Source: Desulfonatronospira thiodismutans ASO3-1 (GTDB taxonomy: Bacteria > Desulfobacterota > Desulfovibrionia > Desulfovibrionales > Desulfonatronovibrionaceae). Taken from it: a stretch of DNA of 64,000 nucleotides. Each line of letters opens with the position of its first letter. The stretch's first letter is position 1. The notes below the pieces were generated by a model that worked only from the letters and a program-made list of their open reading frames with translations, did not search any database and was not told where the DNA came from. Shown here piece by piece: positions 9,427 through 18,837 of the stretch. The translations under genes and the position numbers were made by a program. Location of the stretch: positions 62,001 through 126,000 of the forward strand of contig NZ_ACJN02000001.1 of the NCBI RefSeq assembly GCF_000174435.1, in the 5' to 3' direction.

Positions 9427-11084
9427 TGAGAAACAACCCTCACGTGCATGATTACCACAAGTTCGGAAAGATCCTGGCTGTCTTCCCTCTGTTTGAACAG
9501 CCATCCAAGACCCGGAATCCTTGAAGCCCCGGGCGTGGCCCTTTCACGTTCCCTTGACCCTTTCTGGATAAGTCCCCCGAGTATAACTGTATCCCCATCG
9601 TTAACCCTGACTTTGGTGTTGACATTTCTGACATTGACCTTTGGCAGAGTGATCTGATCTCCCCCGATTTTCGCTGTCTCAGAAAGATCCACCTGACTGG
9701 TGATGGGAAAAATATCCAGATCAACATCGCCGTTATCAGTAATAAAGGGCACTACACCCAGCATAACCCCTTCAAAAGCAGTTCCGGTGTTCACGGAATA
9801 GTCAACCCAGTCTTCATCAGTGGCTCTCCTGGACCTGGTTATTTCCTGGATAAAGTTCCGGGTGGTTCCGGAGGTCACCAGGGCAGGCTGCAGATGCCTG
9901 GAACGTACATGGGGGTTGGAGACCACACTGACCTGCCCGAAGGTCTCCAGGGCCTGGATCGTGGCGCTGAACTGCCGGTAGACTTCATCTACATCCCCGG
10001 TCCTGCTGTCAATTACAATGGGAACAGGATCCTCGCTTTCCAGGCCGTACGTTCCAAAACCCTGGGCGGACTGCCATCCCAGGTTGACGCTGTAGGCAAA
10101 ATTGCTGGCCAGTTCCTGGGAGATATAACTCCAGTCCACCCCGAGCTGGAATGAGTCGCTGAGCGATACTTCCAGGATCTGGGCATCGATAACCACCTGC
10201 TGGGAAAGCTTGCTCTTGAGCTGCTTTATAAAATTATTTGCCACCCTCATTTTAGAGGGAGAAGCGCGTACATAAAGCGAGCCTGCTGTAGGATCCAGGA
10301 CAAAATGCCCCTGCCTTTCACCTGTTGCATCCATGAGTATATCATTCAGGTTTTTCTGCAGAAAACCATAAATGGAGTTCCCGTCATCTTCCCCCCCAAA
10401 GGTGGATTGCATGGCGAAATTGCCTTTAAGGTTGTGACTGCCGACATAAAGATCATCTGTTCCTGTTCTTCTGTCACCGCTTCTTTCCCCAAAAATATTT
10501 CCGCCGCTGTCAATGGCCACCCGGGTATTGGAATCCAGAAAATCCAGCTTGAAAACTTTTTCTTCAAAAGGCCTTACAGCCAGAACATTGTCTTCCACGC
10601 TCCAGTAAAGATCATAAGAATCCAGAAGCCTGTCCACCACTATACTGGCAGGAGTCTTGTCAAAGCTGATGGTTATCCTCTTGTCCAGGCTTACTTCAGG
10701 GGAGACTACAAGATTCAGGCCGGCATTTCTGGCCACTACAAAAAGTATGTCATGCAGCGGTTTGTTGTTGACCGAGATGGAAACAATGCTCTCCTGGAGG
10801 GGATCAAACTCGGGTATAAGCGGGCCTACTTCTTCATGCCTGTCCCGGGGTGAGGGTGAATGCTCAAGTTGTTGTTCCTGTTGTATCCTGGCTTCCTGCA
10901 GATGTCTCTGTTCTTCCGCCATCTGCCTGTTCAGGGCCGCGTATCCTGATTCTTCCGGAGGCTCTCGCCCGCTGCTGCAGGCGCTTATTATCAACATGGT
11001 AAAAATCAGTAAAAAAGTGCCGGCCCCAGAAAAGCCTGAAAAAAATCCCCTGCTGACTGGTGCAAAAATTCGCAATAACCGCAT
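9423..11084 (-). CDS. mshL: MSHA-type pilus secretin MshL
   Basis: 553 residues from ATG 11084 (AGG ribosome site; 7 nt after mshK). Lipoprotein signal with a lipobox cysteine at about residue 36 ('LIISACSSG'). An N-terminal secretin/TonB short domain ('ISVNNKPLHDILFVVARNAGLNLVVSPEV') precedes N-domains and a secretin core ('QVVIDAQILEVSLSD', 'GQVSVVSNPHVRSRHLQPALVTSGTTRNF', 'VRVNDGDTVILGGLIQKGS'). It is the outer-membrane channel for pilus exit. The C-terminus 'SELVVIMHVRVVSQ' is standard for the family. It overlaps mshN by 4 nt. Confidence 0.92.
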   Translation of the reverse strand: MRLLRIFAPVSRGFFSGFSGAGTFLLIFTMLIISACSSGREPPEESGYAALNRQMAEEQRHLQEARIQQEQQLEHSPSPRDRHEEVGPLIPEFDPLQESIVSISVNNKPLHDILFVVARNAGLNLVVSPEVSLDKRITISFDKTPASIVVDRLLDSYDLYWSVEDNVLAVRPFEEKVFKLDFLDSNTRVAIDSGGNIFGERSGDRRTGTDDLYVGSHNLKGNFAMQSTFGGEDDGNSIYGFLQKNLNDILMDATGERQGHFVLDPTAGSLYVRASPSKMRVANNFIKQLKSKLSQQVVIDAQILEVSLSDSFQLGVDWSYISQELASNFAYSVNLGWQSAQGFGTYGLESEDPVPIVIDSRTGDVDEVYRQFSATIQALETFGQVSVVSNPHVRSRHLQPALVTSGTTRNFIQEITRSRRATDEDWVDYSVNTGTAFEGVMLGVVPFITDNGDVDLDIFPITSQVDLSETAKIGGDQITLPKVNVRNVNTKVRVNDGDTVILGGLIQKGSRERERATPGASRIPGLGWLFKQREDSQDLSELVVIMHVRVVSQ

Positions 11085-11091
11085 AACAAAC

Positions 11092-11580
11092 CTATTTCTG
11101 CAGGCCGACTGCCCGTGTCTGGTGCCAGGGCAACAGCCGCCGCTCTGTCGATGGCGAACGTACAAGCACACCATCTGGATTTATGGACAGGATTTTTTTG
11201 CCACCGCGAATGACCTCGCCCTCTTCGTAAATTTGACCGTTGATAGCTGCAAATTTTTTTTCTTTGCCGATAAAAATAAGCTCCACAATAAGGGGAATAT
11301 GCTTTTCCGGTACAGGATCAGGCCTGGGCAGAAAAGAAAAATCAACCGTCTCGGCATGCCGGCGTTCCGGCGGATCTTCAACCAGCTTTATCCCTCTGGT
11401 CAGGGTCTCTATCGCTTTTTCTCCGGGTATATCAATCTCACCGGGGTCCATATCATGATCCACTGCAAGACGGGCATCATGCTCCGGAAAAAAAGACCTT
11501 ACAGCCCACAGGCTGAAAGCCGCAAGCACAACGGTCATTAAAAGACATCTCCAGACTATATTTTTTCTTGCAGGATGCAT
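11092..11580 (-). CDS. mshK: MshK/PilP-like pilus assembly protein
   Basis: 162 residues. One N-terminal membrane anchor ('LLMTVVLAAFSLWAV'). The C-terminal half ('VELIFIGKEKKFAAINGQIYEEGEVIRGGKKILSINPDGVLVRS') is the short beta domain seen in MshK/GspC HR/PilP proteins that contact the secretin N-domains. It lies directly upstream of mshL. The ribosome site is weak, and the internal start at residue 15 is possible. Assigned by position and fold-like sequence rather than strong similarity. Confidence 0.7.
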   Translation of the reverse strand: MHPARKNIVWRCLLMTVVLAAFSLWAVRSFFPEHDARLAVDHDMDPGEIDIPGEKAIETLTRGIKLVEDPPERRHAETVDFSFLPRPDPVPEKHIPLIVELIFIGKEKKFAAINGQIYEEGEVIRGGKKILSINPDGVLVRSPSTERRLLPWHQTRAVGLQK

Positions 11581-11602
11581 ATCTGTACAGACTTGTTAAT
11601 CA

Positions 11603-11640
11603 GTTTCAGCATCCGGAAATAAGGAATTTCCGGATGGTAA
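11603..11640. repeat. Palindrome CATCCGGAAA/TTTCCGGATG (inverted BIME copy)
   Basis: Opposite orientation to the copies at 608 and 6434 (GTTTCAGCATCCGGAAA...TTTCCGGATGGTAACTAA). It is followed by CGGGCCATGCCCGCAACCCA (11646-11665), which recurs at 19797-19817 after a prepilin gene. Confidence 0.65.
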
Positions 11641-11714
11641 CTAACTCGGGCCATGCCCGCAACCCAAGTGAAAAAGTTGCCCCCTGGCCACTTAACTGTT
11701 TGTGCTTAAGCTTA

Positions 11715-11892
11715 TCATCGGGGTCGGGATCGGTATCGGTATCGGGGTCGAAGTCAGAATCAAATCCGGTATGCACAGTCATGTGGAACGTTGCCCGGTA
11801 TTTTTGATCCCTATACCGCTTCCGATACCGACCCCGACACAAGGCCCTGGCGACTGTCCCCGGGCCGGTTGGGGCATCCCCCTGAATGGTTA
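11715..11892. repeat. Repeat mosaic between mshI and mshK, including a MITE fragment
   Basis: The mshI-mshK spacer holds a GGTATCGG-rich stretch (11715-11750) with a complementary stretch (11812-11842: GATACCGACCCC), so a long imperfect hairpin is possible. After it comes the right end of the 175-bp MITE-like family (about 11842-11892: CTGTCCCC, GGCATCCCCCTGAATGGTTA). The fragment stops 4 nt before the mshI stop codon. Confidence 0.6.
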
Positions 11893-11896
11893 TGAC

Positions 11897-13237
11897 CTAT
11901 GACCAGGGATAGCTGGCCGTTATGACAAACCGGGCTTCTTTAGACTTCAAGTCCATGTCCACCTGTTCTATTTCAAATCCATATCCAGTCAGTTGCTGCC
12001 TGAACCGGCTGGACTGCCTTGCTGACTGTCCAGGGTTGCTGCTTACAAGGCCTTCAGCCTGAATTCTGATGGCTCCGTCGTCATAAGAAAACAAGATGTC
12101 GATCAATTGCCAGTCGTCCGGCCATGAGCCGAAAAAACTGTTCCAGATCTGCACTGGCGAAGGTGCCGCTAAAGCCCTTGAAAGATCACCTGCCAGTTCA
12201 AATGCACCGTCAACTTCATCGGTGCCCTTTACATGGTAAACATAGCTTTGAACCTTGTTTTCCAGAATGTCAACGTCTTTCTCCAGGGTTGCAGTCCGGT
12301 CATTGAGCCTGTCTGCAACAGAATGATTCATCCAGCCGATGTACCCCAGGGCAGCCGCCCCGGCTATCAGTATTAACCAGGCCCACTTTTCAACCACCTG
12401 CAGTGGCCGCACGTAGCGCTCTTTCTCCCCGTACAGAGCCAGGGACGGTTCAACCGCATCCAGAAGAAAAGGCAGTGCGCTCCACAAGGATGTCTTGCCG
12501 TGTGTATAGCGGGCCAGCGGCCAGGGCCTTACCGGCAGCCCCAGGCGCGGCAACTCCTCCTGCCGGGAAGCCCTGCAGATTTCAATCCACTGCACTTCTG
12601 AAAAATCGGCCCCTTTTTCCCTGCGGCACAGTTCCAGGTCATGCTCTATCATACCCGGAACATTTCCCAGACCGCCCTTTTTCCCAGAAAAAAGCGGGTA
12701 GCGCCTGACAAGCTTTACCCTGGAAGAATTGCCTGCAACAACGAGTATGGACGATTCAGCGTGCAGGGCTATTGCCTGGTCTTTCCTTCCTCCTTTCTTC
12801 AAAAGGCTCAGCAATAGACCGGTCCAGTCCATGAGAACACAGCCTGCCGGTATATAGCATTCAGATTTTGCTTTTTCCAGCAGGGTTCTTGGTATTATGT
12901 GATAAACAATCTCGGATTCGTTCTTGCCGGTTTTTTCTACCTTGTAGACATGATAAACCGAATCAGAACCAAGCTCTCCTTTTTGTTCAGCCTGCCTGCG
13001 GGCAAGGATAGGTGCGAACTTTGCATCACCCTGGACATATACCTGTTCAGGACCCTCATCCTGGGGAAAATCAACAAAGACAAAGCAAAAGGAACTGCTC
13101 TGTGAAATTTCAGAACTGGTAACGGCCATTGAGTCTTTATTGAAACAAAGAGTCCGGCCCTGCCACTGCAGATAAAAATCATGCCTCACCGCCGGATTTG
13201 CCTCTGCCCGGTGTTTACCGGTTATAACTTTGTGCAT
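11897..13237 (-). CDS. mshI: MSHA biogenesis MshI-like (PilM/PilN-type) inner-membrane protein
   Basis: 446 residues from ATG 13237; a TTG at 13246 is the alternative. The N-terminal 280 residues resemble the actin-like cytoplasmic domain of PilM/GspL ('MDWTGLLLSLLKKGGRKDQAIALHAESSILVVAGN'). One transmembrane helix follows ('AWLILIAGAAALGYIGWM'), then a coiled coil and a PilN-like ferredoxin-fold end ('DDGAIRIQAEGLVSS... RFRQQLTGYGFEIEQVDMDL'). Such proteins form the alignment complex linking motor and secretin. The fusion of PilM-like and PilN-like parts is typical of GspL/MshI. No direct catalytic motif is seen. Confidence 0.7.
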   Translation of the reverse strand: MHKVITGKHRAEANPAVRHDFYLQWQGRTLCFNKDSMAVTSSEISQSSSFCFVFVDFPQDEGPEQVYVQGDAKFAPILARRQAEQKGELGSDSVYHVYKVEKTGKNESEIVYHIIPRTLLEKAKSECYIPAGCVLMDWTGLLLSLLKKGGRKDQAIALHAESSILVVAGNSSRVKLVRRYPLFSGKKGGLGNVPGMIEHDLELCRREKGADFSEVQWIEICRASRQEELPRLGLPVRPWPLARYTHGKTSLWSALPFLLDAVEPSLALYGEKERYVRPLQVVEKWAWLILIAGAAALGYIGWMNHSVADRLNDRTATLEKDVDILENKVQSYVYHVKGTDEVDGAFELAGDLSRALAAPSPVQIWNSFFGSWPDDWQLIDILFSYDDGAIRIQAEGLVSSNPGQSARQSSRFRQQLTGYGFEIEQVDMDLKSKEARFVITASYPWS

Positions 13238-13410
13238 CTTTGCCAAAGGTCAATTTTCCCTGATGGTATCTGTAATAGTTCATTGCAGCAGATTTTAAGT
13301 TTCGCCCAATGCGCTGGCAGGCATATTATCTTACACCGGTGACGCATAGAGGCGTGACAAAAGGATCGCGGGGACTGTCCCCAGTCACGCCCTTGAATAC
13401 TTACGATCTG

Positions 13411-13881
13411 TTACTCCCTGGCAGACTCAGGTATCATGGTCATTATTTTGCCCTGGATATGCATTTCTACCAGTACTTCCATGTCTTCCCGGTTTTCACC
13501 GGAGTCAATCTCCGGAATCACCCTGACAGAGCCTGGACTGAACCAGAAAGAATCACTTTCATTCATTTTACTGGATAAGATTGTCAGGATATTTTCCGCC
13601 TCGTTCAGGGTTAAAGTATCCTCGATATTTACGGGATAAGCCTGCCATTTATCCGGATGCAGTCCGGCTTCAACCGCCTGTTCCCAGAAAATGTTCCACT
13701 GCTCGGCCCTCTTCTGTTTCTCCTGGTGCTTTTCATCCAGCCGCAAAAGCTCACCCTTTGCTGTTTGCAGTGACTCTATCCTGTCCCTGGCGCTTTGAAC
13801 CTGGCGGTGACTGTCCCCGGCCAGCACCAGCATGGTGCAGAACAACCCGAGGCATGAAAGACTGATGATCCATTTAAACAT
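13411..13881 (-). CDS. mshJ: MshJ/PilO-like inner-membrane pilus assembly protein
   Basis: 156 residues, ATG with the ribosome site CAGGAG 10 nt upstream. One N-terminal membrane helix (WIISLSCLGLFCTMLVLAG), a coiled coil (residues 25-65: 'ARDRIESLQTAKGELLRLDEKHQEK'), then a small alpha/beta domain ending in 'DMEVLVEMHIQGKIMTMI'. Size, topology and position between mshG and mshI fit a PilO/MshJ (or MshF) alignment subunit. The sequence is too divergent for a firm name. Downstream, 13340-13395 holds a palindrome and a GGGGAC-TGTCCCC remnant. Confidence 0.6.
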   Translation of the reverse strand: MFKWIISLSCLGLFCTMLVLAGDSHRQVQSARDRIESLQTAKGELLRLDEKHQEKQKRAEQWNIFWEQAVEAGLHPDKWQAYPVNIEDTLTLNEAENILTILSSKMNESDSFWFSPGSVRVIPEIDSGENREDMEVLVEMHIQGKIMTMIPESARE

Positions 13882-13921
13882 CAGTGGTAAACTCCTGAAA
13901 CACGGTCAAAAGCAGCCCGCA

Positions 13922-15151
13922 TCATATCATTCCTGTATCCCCGATCATTTCGTACAGCGGAAACAGCAGTCCGGCCACTATCAGGGCGAAAAACAGTCCC
14001 ATGACAATCAACAGGGCCGGTTCCAGGACCTTGCTCATGTTCTGCACCAGATAGTCCAGGCGCTGCCTGTACTGCCGGGCCACGTAGAAGGCCTGCTGCT
14101 CCAGGCTTGATGTCGCCTCACCGGCGGCAATCATTCTGACCACCATCGCCTCCACCGCGGATGCCCTCTTCAATGCCCCTGAAAGGTTGTTGCCCAGAAT
14201 AATTTCATGCTCCACATGCTCAAAGCGTTTTTTGATTACTTCGTTCTCAATGGAATCCCTGATGATTTCCAGGGACCGAAGCACAGTTACTCCGCTGGCT
14301 GTCAGCACCCCCAGGTTTTCAGTGATTCTGGCCACACTGGACGCATGGATAATGCCCGAAATAACCGGCATCTTCAAAATCAGCCAGTCCATGGCATACC
14401 TTGGCCTGTATAAACGTCTGAGCCCCATAAGCAGGGCAGCAGAAAATAAAGCAAAGACAACAGCTGGGCCCATCCAGTTCTGAACCAGCGAGGACATGAA
14501 AATCAAAAACCTGGTAATGTCTGGCACTTCAACCCCGAACTCGTGGAAAAGCTCCACGATCTGGGGCACCACGTACCAGAGCCAGAATATTACAGCCCCG
14601 GAAATGACCAGCAGGACCAGGGCCGGATAAATCAGGGCCCTTTTAGTCTCCCCCACTACATGATCCACCTGCCTTAGATAATCGGCGACCTTTCTCAGCA
14701 TCTGGTCCAGGGTGCCAGTTTCTTCACCGATTCTGGCCATTTGACATATGATGGGCGAAAAGGTTCTGCCATGCCTGGCAATAGCCTTTGAAAAAGTCTG
14801 CCCGTTGGAAATATCCACTATAATAAAATTTACTATGCTCAACAGGCGGGGATTTTTTATGCCCTGACTTACTTCATTAAGAGCAGTCAAAACATTGACC
14901 CGGGCTCCCAGCAGCACAGCAAGGCTGTTGAACATTTCAGCCAGTTCAGCCCTTTTTATCCTGGAAAAACCATGCATGTATGCCTGGACCACCGGGTTCA
15001 GCCAGTAAGGCAGCCTGCGGATAGTCAGAACTGTTGCCCCCTGGCGTTCAAGATACCTTACAGCCTCTTCCAGGGCTTCCAGGGGAAGGTTTTCAGTCTT
15101 TCTTTCCAGAAGACCTTCAGTGTTGAGCATTTTGTATTGAAATACGGCCAT
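13922..15151 (-). CDS. mshG: MSHA pilus inner-membrane platform protein MshG (GspF/PilC family)
   Basis: 409 residues. Two T2SSF domains, each an all-helical cytoplasmic bundle followed by membrane helices: 'FNSLAVLLGARVNVLTALNEVSQGIKN... IGEETGTLDQMLRKVADYL', membrane helix 'LVLLVISGAVIFWLWYVVP', and the second copy 'TENLGVLTASGVTVLRSLEII... GEATSSLEQQAFYVA' ending in 'ALLIVMGLFFALIVAGLLFPLYEMIG'. It recruits the MshE ATPase and transmits torque to the assembling pilus. Preceding spacer 15152-15372 contains repeats (three ATCTGAC units and a GTGAAAC...GTTTCAC palindrome). Confidence 0.9.
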   Translation of the reverse strand: MAVFQYKMLNTEGLLERKTENLPLEALEEAVRYLERQGATVLTIRRLPYWLNPVVQAYMHGFSRIKRAELAEMFNSLAVLLGARVNVLTALNEVSQGIKNPRLLSIVNFIIVDISNGQTFSKAIARHGRTFSPIICQMARIGEETGTLDQMLRKVADYLRQVDHVVGETKRALIYPALVLLVISGAVIFWLWYVVPQIVELFHEFGVEVPDITRFLIFMSSLVQNWMGPAVVFALFSAALLMGLRRLYRPRYAMDWLILKMPVISGIIHASSVARITENLGVLTASGVTVLRSLEIIRDSIENEVIKKRFEHVEHEIILGNNLSGALKRASAVEAMVVRMIAAGEATSSLEQQAFYVARQYRQRLDYLVQNMSKVLEPALLIVMGLFFALIVAGLLFPLYEMIGDTGMI

Positions 15152-15217
15152 ATCTAATGTTCAGGTCAAAATATTACAGCACTGCAGAAAAGCCTGCGCA
15201 TGAGCATCTTTTATGAT

Positions 15218-15365
15218 GCACCTGCAAAAAGTCGAAAAAATGAATTATTCAGAAAAAACAATACACATAACACTCTGTTTTTACTGCTTGCCCCGTGAAA
15301 CAGCCGGAAGATCTCCCTATCGAAGATAGGGGTTTCACTGGGGACATCTGACATCTGACATCTGA
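15218..15365. repeat. Repeat fragments in the mshE-mshG spacer
   Basis: Holds CACCTGCAAAAAGTCGAAAA (15218-15237), which recurs inverted at about 21427-21446. It also has CCCCGTGAAACAG...GGTTTCACTGGGG (15293-15341), related to 22965-22998 and 61730-61780, and a tandem GACATCT/ATCTGAC microsatellite (15344-15366). Confidence 0.55.
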
Positions 15366-15372
15366 CTCCCTG

Positions 15373-17019
15373 TCACCGCATAAACCGCCCCAGGACCCTT
15401 TTTACCTCTGCCACGTCGGTGAATCCGGCTTCCACCTTGTCCACCGCCACATCAAAAATACTTCTGAAGCCGTGGCTTCGAACCGAGCCTGCCAGCTCCT
15501 GCTTTGATGCCCCCCTTTCAATCAACTCCCGCAACTCGCCGAAGACAGGAAGGATTTCGTAGATCACAGTTCGCCCCTTATAGCCGGAATGATCACACTG
15601 ATCGCACCCCTGCCCCCTGCTGCCGTATTCAGTGTCCCTTTCCAGGTACTCTTTTTCTTCACGGCTCAGAGGGTACTGCTGGTTACAGTGAGAACATACC
15701 GTGCGGATAAGGCGCTGGGAAACAACTGCGATGAGGGTCTCGGACATGGTCAGGTGGTCGATCCCCAGTCCCAGCATCCTGGGAATGGATCCCAGGGCTG
15801 TATTACTGTGCAGTGTGGACAGAACCAGATGTCCGGTTACTGAGGCGGTCATGGCTGTCCTGGCGGTGATTTCATCGCGCATTTCTCCTATCAGGATGAT
15901 GTCCGGGTCATGACGCAAAAAATTGCGGATGGCGGTTGAGAAATCATAGCCTGCAGCCTCATTGACCTGGGTCTGCCTGGCCAGGGGGATTACATGCTCC
16001 ACCGGGTTCTCGATGGTGATGGCGTTTTTTTCCAGAAGATCAATGGAACTCAGTCCGGAAACCAGGGTGGTCGACTTGCCGGATCCAGTAGGTCCGGTTA
16101 GCAGAATCATACCGTAAGGCTCCTGGAAGGCCTGTCGGAGCAGGGGCAGATCTTTGTCCAGAAATCCAAGTCCGGCCAGGGAGAACTGCATCCGCCCCAG
16201 GGCCAGCAGACGCATGACAATGTTTTCCCCGTAAGGAGTGACCAGGGTGGACACGCGTATATCGTAGGAACGTTCCAGCAGTCTGGCGGTCCAGCGCCCG
16301 TCCTGGGGAAGGCGCTGCTCTGAAATATCCATTCCGGCCTGCAGCTTTATGGCGGTGATTATTCTCTGCAGTTCCCTGGGGATAAACACCCTGTCATGAA
16401 GAACTCCGTCTATCCGAAAGGCCAGGCTTATTCCCTGCTCCATGGACCTTATGTGCACATCTGTTGCCTGGCTTTTAATGGCCCACAACAGCAGATAGTG
16501 CAGAAAATTGTCAGGACTCAGAGTGTTGCCGGTATCTGCGTACAGTGACTGTATTTCCATGTGCAGCAGTTCTTCAACCGGCCGGTCCATGAAAAAAAAG
16601 TGGTCGTATACGAAATTTACCAGCTGATGTTCTTCAGTTAATGCAAACTTCGGGGCTTTGCCGCTTAAGCGATGGATTTTCTGCTGCACCTGGACTTTCG
16701 GCACCTCAGATGTTGCCACAACCAGTTGATCTTTGTGCACTCCCAGGGGCAGCACCCGGTTCTGCAGGCAGAAATTGCGGTTGAACCGCCTGAGCCACTG
16801 CATCTCCGGTTTCCACCTGGTCAGGTCCACGCAGGGAACCTGCAGCTGATGCGCTACAGCCCTGACCATATCGTACTCTGAAACCATGCCCAGCCTGGTC
16901 AGAATCCGGCCCAGCTTCTCCCGGGTAACCTTTTGCACCTGCAGGGCATATTCCATGTGCTTGTTCTGGATAAGTCCCCTGCTGAGAAGAAGATCGCCCA
17001 CCTTCACGTCTTCAGGCAT
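15373..17019 (-). CDS. mshE: MSHA pilus assembly ATPase MshE (GspE/PilB family)
   Basis: 548 residues from ATG 17019, chosen for the ribosome site AAGGA 7 nt upstream. The open frame runs on to 17139, but that extra N-terminus is translated from a MITE-like repeat (17062-17235) and is not credible. N-terminal MshEN domain ('VKVGDLLLSRGLIQNKHMEYALQVQK'), Walker A GPTGSGKST, Asp box and Walker B ('DPDIILIGEMRDEITA'), His box ('GHLVLSTLHSN') and a tetracysteine zinc motif (CSHC...CDQC). MshEN domains of this kind bind cyclic-di-GMP in Vibrio MshE. It is a cytoplasmic hexamer driving pilus extension. Confidence 0.93.
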   Translation of the reverse strand: MPEDVKVGDLLLSRGLIQNKHMEYALQVQKVTREKLGRILTRLGMVSEYDMVRAVAHQLQVPCVDLTRWKPEMQWLRRFNRNFCLQNRVLPLGVHKDQLVVATSEVPKVQVQQKIHRLSGKAPKFALTEEHQLVNFVYDHFFFMDRPVEELLHMEIQSLYADTGNTLSPDNFLHYLLLWAIKSQATDVHIRSMEQGISLAFRIDGVLHDRVFIPRELQRIITAIKLQAGMDISEQRLPQDGRWTARLLERSYDIRVSTLVTPYGENIVMRLLALGRMQFSLAGLGFLDKDLPLLRQAFQEPYGMILLTGPTGSGKSTTLVSGLSSIDLLEKNAITIENPVEHVIPLARQTQVNEAAGYDFSTAIRNFLRHDPDIILIGEMRDEITARTAMTASVTGHLVLSTLHSNTALGSIPRMLGLGIDHLTMSETLIAVVSQRLIRTVCSHCNQQYPLSREEKEYLERDTEYGSRGQGCDQCDHSGYKGRTVIYEILPVFGELRELIERGASKQELAGSVRSHGFRSIFDVAVDKVEAGFTDVAEVKRVLGRFMR

Positions 17020-17061
17020 GTCTGCTTCCTTTGCTTTCATAACCGGGAGTCTCGCGTGCTC

Positions 17062-17235
17062 GTAACCATTCAGGAGGTGCCGGAACCGGCCCGGGGACAG
17101 TCCCCGCGAAATCTTTCCTGCACAGATTAAATTTGACAAACGCTAAGTTGTGTGAACCTGCATATAAGTACTTAGCGGGGACAGTCCCCAGGCCTGGTGC
17201 CAGCAATCAATACCGAGGAACCCCTGAATGGTTAC
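17062..17235. repeat. MITE-like element copy A (174 bp)
   Basis: Ends GTAACCATTCAGG...CCTGAATGGTTAC as terminal inverted repeats. Inside are two copies of the palindrome GGGGACAGTCCCC. It lies between mshM and mshE, 42 nt upstream of the mshE start. No transposase is encoded. Same family: 33081-33256, 44087-44231 and 52654-52830. Confidence 0.85.
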
Positions 17236-17313
17236 CCGTGCTCAATCCCGCAAAATGCCCAGGCTTAAAGTCAGGGGACTGCCCGGGCAGATCAGCAGGG
17301 ACAGCCCAGCAGG

Positions 17314-18837
17314 TCATGGATCTGCCCCTGAAAACAGCCAGAAAATTGTTTCCGGGGTTGGTGTCCCCGAAGTCTCCAGATCATATGCCGCCTGAAAATC
17401 CATAAGTGCATGCCACGTGGCTGAGCCAAGGTAACCGTCGGTGATATTTCTGTAATAACCCAGATCACTGAGTCTTTCCTGGATCTTTTGAATCTCCTGG
17501 CTGCGCAGGTCCGGGTAAAATTCCTGCACTATGACCTCTGGCCGCCAGAGAACAATCCACTTGGGGGACTGGCCTGTATACTCCTTCCACGGGAAAGCGG
17601 AAAATTTAAGCCCGTTATTATCAGGCAGGTCATGCACCCCGGCCAGGAGCAGATCATCAGGAAGCTTGTCATGGAGAACCTCGGGGGAATTCACCCACAG
17701 GGCCTGGAGCATGACCTCGGCCAGGTTCTCCTGGTCAAAAGGCTCCAGAAAAGAGTGCAGCTTTTCTCTGGTTACCGAGGCATCAGGCACTATCTGCAGC
17801 ACAGTGTCATGTTCAACAGTTCTCATGCCCTCGCCGGCTTGAGTACCGGCATTGCCGCTGCCGGTCTGCTGCTGCGGGGCTGAATCCTGTCCTTGAATTA
17901 TGGGCGACCCCGCCTGCTGCTTCACCAGGTAGGCCGCCGGAAGCACCAGGGCCAGGATCAAAGCAGCACAAAGGATCTTTTTCTTGAAACTGTAATTCTG
18001 CCTTATATCCTGCTGAAATGTCCCCACCTCTTGTATGGCTGCGTGCACAATGCCCGGATTTATTGTTGTCTGGTCCAGTGCGTACATAGCATGCAGGGAT
18101 CGTTCCATGATAAGATTTATAAGCCGGACATTGCCCCTTGTGGACCTGTGCAGGAGCCTGCACGAAGAACTGGGCAGATAAAGCTGGGAACTGGTGCTGC
18201 TCAGCTTGAAGTCCACATAGCGCTTTACCTCGTCCCTGCTCAGGGCGGGCAGGGTATTGCTGATCGCTATGCGGCTACGCAGCTGTCTTAGTTCATTGCA
18301 GTTCAGGCGGACCTGGAGTTCCGGCTGACCTGAAAGCAGGATCTGCACCAGCTTTTTTTCATCGCTTTCCAGGTTGGATAGAAGGCGCAGGGATTCCAGG
18401 GTATGGATGTCGAAGTTGTGGGCCTCGTCAATAATTATTGCGCAATTTCCTCCGTTTGAGTTGACCTCCAGGAAGAATTGGTGCAGTTGTGACAGCAGTT
18501 CTGAAAAGGTGGCATTTTTTGCAGGGGTTAGACCATAATCCCTGATAATGGTCTTCATAAGCTCCATGCGGTCCATCATGGAATTGAACACCCAGGCCGA
18601 TCGCAGCTTGTCTTCGGGGCTGGAATGTATCCGCTCCAGGAGCTGCAGCAGAAGAGATGTCTTGCCCACTCCTACTTCGCCGATGAGCAGCAGGAATCCA
18701 CGGCGCTGGGAAACACCGAAGTGTATTTCCTCCAGTATCCTCTGGGTGGCCTGGGTATGAAAATACCCTTTGGTCGAGGTGGCCGGGGAAAACGGGTTAC
18801 CCTTTAATCCAATGGCCTGGAATATGTCGCTGGGCAC
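17314..18837 (-). CDS. mshM: MshM/ExeA-like AAA ATPase with peptidoglycan-binding domain
   Basis: 507 residues, GTG start with AGGAG 10 nt upstream. N-terminal ExeA-type AAA ATPase: Walker A GEVGVGKT at about 53-60, Walker B 'CAIIIDEAHNF', sensor 'ILLSGQPEL'. One membrane helix near residue 290 ('ILCAALILALVLPAAYLV'). The periplasmic part ends in a peptidoglycan-binding motif ('RSQEIQKIQERLSDLGYY...LGSATWHALMDFQAAYDL'). ATPase plus wall-binding domain is the GspA/ExeA layout; in an msh operon it corresponds to MshM. It probably opens or anchors the machine in the cell wall. First gene of the minus-strand msh operon. Confidence 0.85.
   Translation of the reverse strand: MPSDIFQAIGLKGNPFSPATSTKGYFHTQATQRILEEIHFGVSQRRGFLLLIGEVGVGKTSLLLQLLERIHSSPEDKLRSAWVFNSMMDRMELMKTIIRDYGLTPAKNATFSELLSQLHQFFLEVNSNGGNCAIIIDEAHNFDIHTLESLRLLSNLESDEKKLVQILLSGQPELQVRLNCNELRQLRSRIAISNTLPALSRDEVKRYVDFKLSSTSSQLYLPSSSCRLLHRSTRGNVRLINLIMERSLHAMYALDQTTINPGIVHAAIQEVGTFQQDIRQNYSFKKKILCAALILALVLPAAYLVKQQAGSPIIQGQDSAPQQQTGSGNAGTQAGEGMRTVEHDTVLQIVPDASVTREKLHSFLEPFDQENLAEVMLQALWVNSPEVLHDKLPDDLLLAGVHDLPDNNGLKFSAFPWKEYTGQSPKWIVLWRPEVIVQEFYPDLRSQEIQKIQERLSDLGYYRNITDGYLGSATWHALMDFQAAYDLETSGTPTPETIFWLFSGADP

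Noticed and set aside
10657-11541. 294-aa plus-strand frame
   Set aside because: Lies opposite mshL and mshK, both strongly supported; low-complexity composition.
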